64,000 nt of DNA from UBA9676 sp035532275 (GTDB lineage: Bacteria > Actinomycetota > Actinomycetes > Streptosporangiales > Streptosporangiaceae). The position numbers and the translations under genes were made by a program. Under the pieces are notes generated by a model. That model had not been told where the DNA came from. It saw only the letters and a program-made list of their open reading frames with translations, and ran no database searches. Shown here piece by piece: positions 55,555 through 62,900 of the stretch; the first letter of the stretch is position 1, and every line of letters starts with the position of its first letter. The DNA lies in contig DATKRG010000025.1 in the NCBI GenBank assembly GCA_035532275.1, positions 28,965 through 92,964 on the forward strand, in the 5' to 3' direction.

Positions 55555-55998
55555 TCAGACCGGGACCATGTCGGTGATGTCGCGGATCCGGCGGGCCGTC
55601 TCGTCGTCGAAAACAGCGATCTGACCGGGCCGCAGCCGCACCGTCCTCAGGACTGGAGCGGCACCGGCGAAGGCTTGCGACCCCGCTGGCGCGTCCAGGA
55701 TGACCGCAGCGGGAGCATCCAGTGAGGGCTCTCTGGCCCCGGCGAGGACCGGCTCGCTCTGCAGTTCGGCGAGGGCGAAGTTGTCAGAGACCTCGCGGAA
55801 CACCTGTGAGAGCGGTGTTCCGAGGGCGGAGCAGATCGCGGCGAGCAGTTCGGACGACGCTTCCTTCTGGCCTCGTTCCACCTCGGAGAGGTAGCCGAGG
55901 GACACCCGTGCCGCCGCTGAAACCTCACGGAGGGTGCGACCCTGCCGCAGGCGCAGCCGCCGCAGCACGTCACCGATCAAGTGACGAAGCAGGACCAT
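55555..55998 (-). CDS. clgR: ClgR-like XRE-family transcriptional regulator
   Basis: A 147-residue protein with an N-terminal helix-turn-helix (LRQGRTLREVSAAARVSLGY, LSEVERGQKEASSELLAAIC) and an Ala-rich C-terminus. Position after pgsA-cinA and sequence match ClgR, the activator of clp protease and other stress genes in actinobacteria. ATG 55998 with GGGAGCG upstream. The usual actinobacterial C-terminal end with hydrophobic residues (DMVPV) could act as a degradation signal, as known for ClgR. Confidence 0.85.
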   Translation of the reverse strand: MVLLRHLIGDVLRRLRLRQGRTLREVSAAARVSLGYLSEVERGQKEASSELLAAICSALGTPLSQVFREVSDNFALAELQSEPVLAGAREPSLDAPAAVILDAPAGSQAFAGAAPVLRTVRLRPGQIAVFDDETARRIRDITDMVPV

Positions 55999-56106
55999 GG
56001 TCGCGCTCCCTTCGCGAGGCCTTACTGATAGCACCACGGTACCTGCCTTCACCGACAGTACGGGAGAGCGCATGCTGCCGTGTTCGCTGATGACGTAACG
56101 CTGTAA

Positions 56107-56604
56107 TCAAGGGCTTTCTTCCCCAAGCACGCTCCACACCAGTCGCAGCGCCCGCTCAACCGTGTCCCGCCGGATCCGCTCCCGGTCGCCGGCCAGGGCC
56201 AGTGTCTGGGTGAGCGGGCCGCCACCCGCGCAGACGGCGATGTGCACCGTGCCGGGCGGCTTGCCCTCTGCCGGATCGGGTCCGGCCACCCCGGTGGTCG
56301 CCACCCCGACCGTGGCGCCCAGCCGGGCACGCACGCCGGTGGCCATGGCCGCGGCCACATCCGGATCGACCGCGCCACGTTCGGCCAGCAAGTCGGCCGG
56401 GACGCCCAGCAGTGCCGCCTTCAGGTCGGTGGCATAGGCGATCACGCCGCCCCGGAAGACCGCCGAGGCGCCGGGCACCGTGGTGATCATGGCGGCGACC
56501 AGTCCCCCGGTCAGCGACTCCGCAGTGGCCAGGCTCTGCCCTCGCTGGGTGAGCAGCGCGACGATCCGGGCAGCCAGACCCGGTGCATCCAATGTGTCGT
56601 TCAT
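56107..56604 (-). CDS. cinA: CinA C-terminal-type nicotinamide-nucleotide amidase (PncC-like)
   Basis: A 165-residue stand-alone CinA C-terminal domain that deamidates NMN to NaMN. ATAESLTGGLVAAMITTVPG, SAVFRGGVIAYATDLKAALL and GVAGPDPAEGKPPGTV are the family's core; the catalytic Ser lies in ESLTGG. ATG 56604 overlaps the stop of the upstream repeat micro-ORF (TGATG). The same frame stays open through the 15-bp array (HRDGR repeats), so a longer N-terminus cannot be fully excluded. Confidence 0.9.
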   Translation of the reverse strand: MNDTLDAPGLAARIVALLTQRGQSLATAESLTGGLVAAMITTVPGASAVFRGGVIAYATDLKAALLGVPADLLAERGAVDPDVAAAMATGVRARLGATVGVATTGVAGPDPAEGKPPGTVHIAVCAGGGPLTQTLALAGDRERIRRDTVERALRLVWSVLGEESP

Positions 56605-56750
56605 CACAGTGCCACCATCACAGTGCCGCTCATGGGGCCGCCCATCACGGTGCCGCCCATCACGGTGCCGCCCATCACGGTGCCGCCCATCACGGTGCCG
56701 CCCATCACGGGGCTGCCCATCACGGGGCTGCCCATCACGGGACCGCTCAT
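56604..56750 (-). CDS. 48-residue pentapeptide-repeat micro-ORF between pgsA and cinA
   Basis: Its ATG overlaps the pgsA stop (ATGA) and its TGA overlaps the cinA start (TGATG). The peptide reads MSGPV, then MGSPV twice, MGGTV four times, and ends MGGPMSGTVMVAL. All repeats are 15 bp, so frame is kept. The exact fit at both ends suggests translational coupling across the gap; the peptide itself resembles nothing I know. Without expression data it may equally be a by-product of a minisatellite. Confidence 0.4.
   Translation of the reverse strand: MSGPVMGSPVMGSPVMGGTVMGGTVMGGTVMGGTVMGGPMSGTVMVAL
56641..56745. repeat. 15-bp minisatellite, seven units
   Basis: Four identical units CCCATCACGGTGCCG (56641-56700) followed by two CCCATCACGGGGCTG and one CCCATCACGGGACCG, with degenerate copies continuing to about 56604. 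Contiguous with no spacers. Every unit contains an ATG on the minus strand. Confidence 0.95.
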
Positions 56751-57373
56751 GGGGTGGCCCCCCGGCGCTCACGGGGCGGCCGCCGGTGCAGGCGCACCGC
56801 GCGGATACCGTAGTCCACCCCGGTGACCACGGTGACGGCCACCGCCGCGGCCATCACCACCACCCGCGCCACCCCCAGCGGCCCGGGCAGCACATACAGG
56901 GTGATCGCCACCACCTGCAGGAGGGTCTTGAGCTTGCCGCCCCGGCTGGCCGCGATCACCCCCCGCCGGATGACCCAGAACCGCAGCGCCGTCACGGAGA
57001 TCTCCCTGGCGAGGATCACCGCCGTCACCCACCATGGCAGCTCACCCAGCACCGACAGGGTCACCAGCGCTGAGCCTGTGAGCGCCTTGTCCGCGATCGG
57101 GTCCGCGATCTTGCCGAAGTCCGTGATCAGCCCGCGGCTGCGGGCGATCCGGCCGTCCAGGAGATCGGTAAAAGATGCCACGCCGAACGCGACAAACGCC
57201 GCGATTCGCCAGCCCGGCCCGCCGGCTACCAGGCAGGCAACGAAAACCGGGACCAGCAGCAGCCGGAGCACGGTGAGCGCGTTGGCGGCGTTGACCAGCC
57301 CCGGGGCAGGCAAGGCGGCAGGCCGGGCCGCAGGCTGGGCCGCGCCCGCCGGCGGCTCATTTCCCGGCAGCAC
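56747..57373 (-). CDS. pgsA: CDP-diacylglycerol--glycerol-3-phosphate 3-phosphatidyltransferase
   Basis: A 208-residue integral membrane enzyme of phospholipid synthesis. The CDP-alcohol phosphotransferase motif D-G-x2-A-R-x8-G-x3-D-x3-D is complete in DLLDGRIARSRGLITDFGKI followed by ADPIAD. About four to five membrane helices. GTG start 57373 directly follows rimO, with which it forms an operon (rimO-pgsA-cinA-clgR). Ala/Pro-rich 25-residue leader. Confidence 0.9.
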   Translation of the reverse strand: MLPGNEPPAGAAQPAARPAALPAPGLVNAANALTVLRLLLVPVFVACLVAGGPGWRIAAFVAFGVASFTDLLDGRIARSRGLITDFGKIADPIADKALTGSALVTLSVLGELPWWVTAVILAREISVTALRFWVIRRGVIAASRGGKLKTLLQVVAITLYVLPGPLGVARVVVMAAAVAVTVVTGVDYGIRAVRLHRRPPRERRGATP

Positions 57374-57388
57374 CGGCGGCCCGCCCGG

Positions 57389-58978
57389 TCAGCGGGCCTG
57401 GTCCAGCCGCGCCGCGGCTGGCCAGCTGCCGGGGATCACGTCCGCCAGCAGGTCCACACCCTCCGACCCGGTCACCGTGGCGCCGACCACGTCACCGGCG
57501 GCTAGCGGCTCCGGCGAGCGCACCGTGGTGACCCCGTCCACCTCGGGTGCCTGATGGGCGGCTCGGCCCTGGTAGAGGCCCTGGCCGAGATCCTCCTCGA
57601 TGAGAACCCCGACCGTCTCACCGACGCGATCGCCGGCCCGCTGGGCCATGACCTCCTCGGCGAGGTCCGACAGGTCGTCGGCGCGGCGGGCGATCTCGCC
57701 CGGGTCGAGATGGCCGGGCAGCGACGCGGCTTCGGTGCCGTCCTCATCGGAGTAACCGAAGATGCCGATCGCGTCCAGCCGGGCCTGGGACAAGAACCGC
57801 TCCAGCTCGGCCAGGTCGGCGGTGGTCTCACCGGGGAACCCGACGATGAAGTTGGACCGGATCCCGGCCTCCGGGCAGGCCTGCCGGATCTGGTCGATCA
57901 GGGCGCAGAACCGGTCGGTGTCCCCGAACCGGCGCATGGACCGCAGCACGCTGCCGCTGGCGTGCTGGAAGGACAGGTCGAAGTAGGGCGCGACACCGGG
58001 GGTGGAGGTCATCACCGTGATCAGGCCCGGCCGCAGCTCCGCGGGCTGGAGATAGCTCACCCGGACCCGGGCGATCCCGGGCACCGCCGCCAGGGCCGGC
58101 AGCAGCTCGTCCAGCAGCCGCAGGTTGCCCAGGTCCTTGCCGTAGGAGGTGGAGTTCTCGCTGACCAGCAGCAGCTCCCGGACCCCCTGGCCGACCAGCC
58201 AGCCGGCCTCGGCGACCACATCCTGCGGCGGGCGGGAAAGGAACGCGCCGCGGAACGCCGGGATCGCACAGAAGCTGCACCTGCGGTCGCATCCGGAAGC
58301 GATCTTCAGCGGCGCGACCGGCCCGCCATCCAGCCGCCTCCGCACGGTACGCGGCCCCGACGCGGGTGCCGTCCCCGGCGGCAGGTCAGCGATGGCACCG
58401 GCATCACCAAGGGCACCGGCACCGCCGGGCGCATCGGCACCGGGCCTGTCCTCACCGCTGGCCGCGGCTCCGGCGCCGGGCATGCCGTGACCGGGGATGT
58501 GCGGGCGCGGCGCCGCGGGCCGCCCAGCCGGGGCGAGCGGGAGCAGCCGCCGCCGGTCCCGCGGTGTGTGCGTGGGCAGCCGCTTCCCGGCCAGCACCGC
58601 GTCCAGCCGGTCGGAGATCTCCCCGTAATCATCAAAACTCAGGATCTGCGCCTCTGGCAGCGCCTCGGCCAGCTGCGATCCGTAACGCTCGGCCAGGCAG
58701 CCCACCGCGACCACCCGGGCCGCCCCGGACGCGGCGTCGAGGAGTTCGGCGATGGACTCCTGCTTCGCCGCCTCGATGAAGGCACAGGTGTTGACGAGCA
58801 CGACGCTCGCGTCCCCGTCCGCCGTCACGGTCCAGCCGGCCGCGTCGAGCCGCCCGGCGAGTTCCTCGGAGTCGACCTCGTTGCGCGCGCAGCCCAGGGT
58901 TACCAGGCTGACCGTGCGATCGGCCGTGCGATCGGCCGTGCGACCCCCCGCCGGTGATTTCCGCTGACTCGACGACAC
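57389..58978 (-). CDS. rimO: Ribosomal protein S12 methylthiotransferase RimO
   Basis: A 529-residue methylthiotransferase acting on Asp89 of S12. N-terminal cysteines in LGCARNEVDSE, NTCAFIEAAKQES and GCLAERYG; radical SAM motif CDRRCSFCAIP near residue 230; C-terminal TRAM domain. Between the N-terminal and radical SAM domains is a 60-residue Ala/Pro/Gly-rich insertion (about 145-215), longer than usual. The N-terminus contains a 12-bp tandem repeat coding TADR. GTG start 58978. Confidence 0.92.
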   Translation of the reverse strand: MSSSQRKSPAGGRTADRTADRTVSLVTLGCARNEVDSEELAGRLDAAGWTVTADGDASVVLVNTCAFIEAAKQESIAELLDAASGAARVVAVGCLAERYGSQLAEALPEAQILSFDDYGEISDRLDAVLAGKRLPTHTPRDRRRLLPLAPAGRPAAPRPHIPGHGMPGAGAAASGEDRPGADAPGGAGALGDAGAIADLPPGTAPASGPRTVRRRLDGGPVAPLKIASGCDRRCSFCAIPAFRGAFLSRPPQDVVAEAGWLVGQGVRELLLVSENSTSYGKDLGNLRLLDELLPALAAVPGIARVRVSYLQPAELRPGLITVMTSTPGVAPYFDLSFQHASGSVLRSMRRFGDTDRFCALIDQIRQACPEAGIRSNFIVGFPGETTADLAELERFLSQARLDAIGIFGYSDEDGTEAASLPGHLDPGEIARRADDLSDLAEEVMAQRAGDRVGETVGVLIEEDLGQGLYQGRAAHQAPEVDGVTTVRSPEPLAAGDVVGATVTGSEGVDLLADVIPGSWPAAARLDQAR

Positions 58979-59028
58979 ATCGGCAGACTACGGTAAGCGC
59001 GGACGTGCGCTGGCCAGCCGCCCGGCAC

Positions 59029-59781
59029 TCAGCCGGTCGCCGGGCTCGGCAGCTTGTGGCCGGGCCCGAAGCTCAGCTGCACCGGCTGGCCCGGGGCGCC
59101 GGGACGGCCCAGGTTCTTGCCGTTCACCGTCAGCTCGATCCCGCCCGGATTGCCGATCTGCATGGTCACGGTGTGCCGGAAAGTCCAGGTCTTGCTCGTT
59201 CCCCCGACCACGTAGGCCTGGGACAGGTACTGGCCGCTGGTGGTGGTGAATTCGACCCAGCAGTCCTCAATGGCCGTCAGCTGGATGACCACGGTATGGC
59301 TGGCCGGTGTGGCCGAGACGGTCGGGGAGGAATGGACCACCGGCGCCGCGGAGGGATGATGACTGGCCCGGGCCGCGGCCGCGGCGGAGTGATGCGGTGA
59401 GGCCACCGCGGTCACCGCCCGGTACACCCCGTACCCCAGCACCAGGGCGAGGACGATGATCATCGCCACGCTCCAGTTGGGCGACCTGCGTTCCCTGAGC
59501 TTGATCGGGGTGGCCGGCTCGAACACGTCGGCGGCCCTGATCGCGTGCGGCGCACCATGCGTCGCGTCGTACTCGTGGATCAGTTCCTCGGAGTCGATGC
59601 CCACCACCCGCGCGATGCTGCGGATGTGGCCCCGGGCGTAGAAGTCGCCCCCGCACGCGGAGAAGTCACCGCGCTCGATTCCCCGGATGATCGTCTCCCG
59701 GATGCAGGTCCGCTGGCTGACCTGCGTAATGGTGAGACCGGCCTGGCTGCGAGCCTGGGCCAGGGCGTCACCGATGCTCAC
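59029..59781 (-). CDS. RodZ-like helix-turn-helix membrane protein
   Basis: A 250-residue protein: N-terminal XRE-type HTH (LTITQVSQRTCIRETIIRGI; HIRSIARVVGID), a single membrane helix (SVAMIIVLALVLGYGVYRAV, about 123-142), and an extracytoplasmic DUF4115-type beta domain (VIQLTAIEDCWVEFTTTSGQ). This is the RodZ layout, which links cell shape machinery to the membrane. GTG 59781 is preceded by GGAGG. Lies between ftsK and rimO as in many actinobacteria. Confidence 0.88.
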   Translation of the reverse strand: MSIGDALAQARSQAGLTITQVSQRTCIRETIIRGIERGDFSACGGDFYARGHIRSIARVVGIDSEELIHEYDATHGAPHAIRAADVFEPATPIKLRERRSPNWSVAMIIVLALVLGYGVYRAVTAVASPHHSAAAAARASHHPSAAPVVHSSPTVSATPASHTVVIQLTAIEDCWVEFTTTSGQYLSQAYVVGGTSKTWTFRHTVTMQIGNPGGIELTVNGKNLGRPGAPGQPVQLSFGPGHKLPSPATG

Positions 59782-59921
59782 GCCGCCTCCACTGCGTTGT
59801 GGCACTGCTTGCCGCCCGGGGACGCGGGCGCAGTGACCGGATGCGAGCGGTCCCCAAGTACGGGACCGGTAACCAAGTGTAGACATGCCCCTGATCCGGC
59901 ATCAGAACCAAGGGTGCCTGA

Positions 59922-62900
59922 TCAGGCGTCTTGCCCGCCCCGCAAGGATGCCAGCACTGCGGCCAGGTCATCGGGCCGGACGAGGACGTCCCTGGCCTTG
60001 GATCCCTCGCTCGGCCCGACGATGCCGCGGCTCTCCAGCAGGTCCATCAGCCTGCCTGCCTTGGCGAAGCCGACCCGCAGTTTGCGCTGCAGCATGGAGG
60101 TCGAGCCGAACTGGGTGCTGACGATGAGTTCGGCGGCCTGCACGAGCAGTTCCAGATCGTCGCCGATGTCCGCGTCGATATCCCGCTGGCGGCTCTCGGT
60201 CGCGCCGACATCCTCGCGGTAAGCCGGCTGTGCCTGCTTGGTGCAGTGGCTGACGATCTCGCGGATCTCTTTCTCGGAGACGAAGGCGTTCTGCAGCCGC
60301 AGCGGCTTGCTTGCCCCCATCGGCAGGAACAGTGCGTCGCCCTGGCCCACCAGCTTCTCCGCGCCCGGCTGGTCCAGGATGACGCGGCTGTCGGTCAGGC
60401 TGGCGGTGGCGAAGGCGAGCCGGGACGGCACGTTGGCCTTGATCAGCCCGGTCACCACGTCCACGCTGGGCCGCTGGGTGGCCAGCACCAGGTGGATGCC
60501 GGCCGCGCGGGCCAGCTGGGTGATGCGCACGACCGCGTCTTCCACGTCGCGCGGCGCGATCATCATCAGGTCGGCGAGCTCGTCCACGATCACCAGCAGG
60601 TAGGGGTAGGGCAGGTAGACCCGCTCGCTGCCCGGCTGCGGGGTGAGCTTGCCCGCGCGCACCGCCTTGTTGAAGTCGTCGATGTGCCGGAACCCGGAGG
60701 CGGCGAGGTCGTCGTAGCGGCGGTCCATCTCCCCGACCACCCACTGCAGCGCTTCCGCCGCCCGCTTCGGGCTGGTGATGATCGGCGTGATCAGGTGCGG
60801 GATGCCCTGGTAGACCGCCAGCTCCACCCGTTTGGGGTCGATCAGGATCATCCGCACGTCATCGGGGGTGGCGCGGAGCAGGATGGAGGTGATCAGCCCA
60901 TTCACGCAGGTGGAGTTGTGGGTGGGAATGCAGGACCAGCTGGCCAGGTAGAGCCTGCTGGGGCTGTCAACCTGGATGCAGCGCACCGGTACGGACCCGA
61001 TCGGCCGCACATCGGTTATGTACCGTCGCCGCGTCGGGCTGGCTGGCTTGACCTGACGCTGCCGCGCCAGCTTGCGGCTGAGCCGGAACACGGGCTCGTG
61101 CGGGGTGAAGGCGATGGTGTAAGCGGTTGACGCAGCCTGGTTGCGGCCATTGCAGGGCTTGGTCCGCAGTGTGGCCTTGTACCCAAGGCCGAGCATCAGT
61201 TCCAGTGCCCCGTACGCGAGGTCCCGGCTCGTGGCCACGAACTCAACCGTCCCCGCAGGACTGCAATAACCGTCGGTATCTAGCAGTCCTGCGAGCAGAG
61301 CACGGCGCTGTGAGACGGACGCATGCAGATACGTCTGCGGAATGTGCTTCGCCCCAACCTCGCGGAACATCTCAGCCATGGTCCGGTAACGCCCGCGGGG
61401 GGGCGAGGACGGGACGAAGGTACCTCTGCGCCCCTGCGGGAACCGGCCATTGGCTGCCTTGAGCACAGCGGAAAGGCCGACACCGGCGTGGCGTGCCGCC
61501 TGGGCAACGCTCATCCCCTGAGCCGCGAGGTCAAGCGCTTCTGCGATGCGCCGCTCGCGCTCAGGGCGGTTCGAAATCGTGTACTGCATCCGGGTACTGG
61601 CGTGATGGGTGACCACGTACCCGTCGTCGCGGATGTGGTCCAGAATCTCCTCGTCAGCACAGGTAAAGCCGGCGGTCATCGTGCTCCCGTCGCCCAGCCA
61701 GCAGCCGAACGTGTACGGAGCCACCGGTAGATCCCGCTCCGGATAGTCGAGAGGCCCGCACAGCGCAACCGAATGGTTGGACCGCTGCCAATGGTGAAGC
61801 GACGCGGCGATCTGCCTGGTTGTGACCGGCTCAGCGTCGGCCTGGCAGACATGGCCGTGGCCGACCGGAGTGCTGATGCGTTCCGCGAGTGTCTTGTAGA
61901 CAAGATGGCGGGAATAAGCCTGCGCCCAGAATCCGATCTCGCGCCCACCTCGGCGGTATGTCGGCCGGATGACGCGCCCTTCCTTGGGAAGAGCCATCAC
62001 AACCTGGTAGAGGACATGGCCGAACTGAGTGCCCACGTCAGCCTTTACCTCGGCCGTGCCGACAAGCCGATCAGGTTCGGTGAGTACCCTGGCTGCCCGC
62101 TCGGCGATACGAGCGACATCCGCTGGCGACCAGTACGGAGCGCCCCGCGCTGGCCGCGCGCGCTGCTGGCGCCCTGCCGCCGTCTCTGTTCGCCACAGGT
62201 GCTCCGCGTCGGCCACGATGACTGTCCCGTCCGAGAACTCGACCTCATAGCAGGGACGTCCGTGCATAACCGGAGTCGCGGCGATCACCGTGCAACGATG
62301 ACCACGCTCATCAAAGACCTGATCGCCTACCTGAACGTCGCCCATCGTGGTCCACCCGCCCGGGGTGGGGATCGGTGTGTCAAGAGCCAGCGCCTTGCCC
62401 GCCCCGGTGGCCCCGGCGATCAGCATGTGCGGCATCTTGGCCACGTTCGCCACCACCGTGCGGCCCTCGACGTCCTTGCCCAGGCCGACCACCATCGGAT
62501 GGTGGTCGGTGACGGCCACCTGCGAGCGCAGCACGTCGCCCAGGCTGACGATCTCACGGTCGGCATTGGGGATCTCCACCCCGATCGCCGACTTGCCCGG
62601 GATCGGAGACAGGATCCGCACGTCGGCGCTTTTCACCGCATACGCGATGTTCTTCGACAGCTGGGTGACCCGCTCCACCTTGACCGCCGGGCCCAGCTCG
62701 ATCTCGTACCGCGTCACGGTCGGCCCCCGGCTGAAGCCGGTGACCTGCGCATCCACCTCGAACTGCTCCAGCACCGCGGTCAGCGCGGCCACCACTACGT
62801 CGTTGGCGCGCGTCCGCGCCTTGGGCGCCGTGCCCGGCCGCAGCAGCGCGGTCGGCGGCAGCGTGTAGCTGGAGTCGGTCGACCCGGTGAGGGTCAGCTG

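Noticed and set aside
56604..56750. Short direct repeats that might be a CRISPR array
   Set aside because: Units are 15 bp and contiguous with no spacers, and no cas genes are near.
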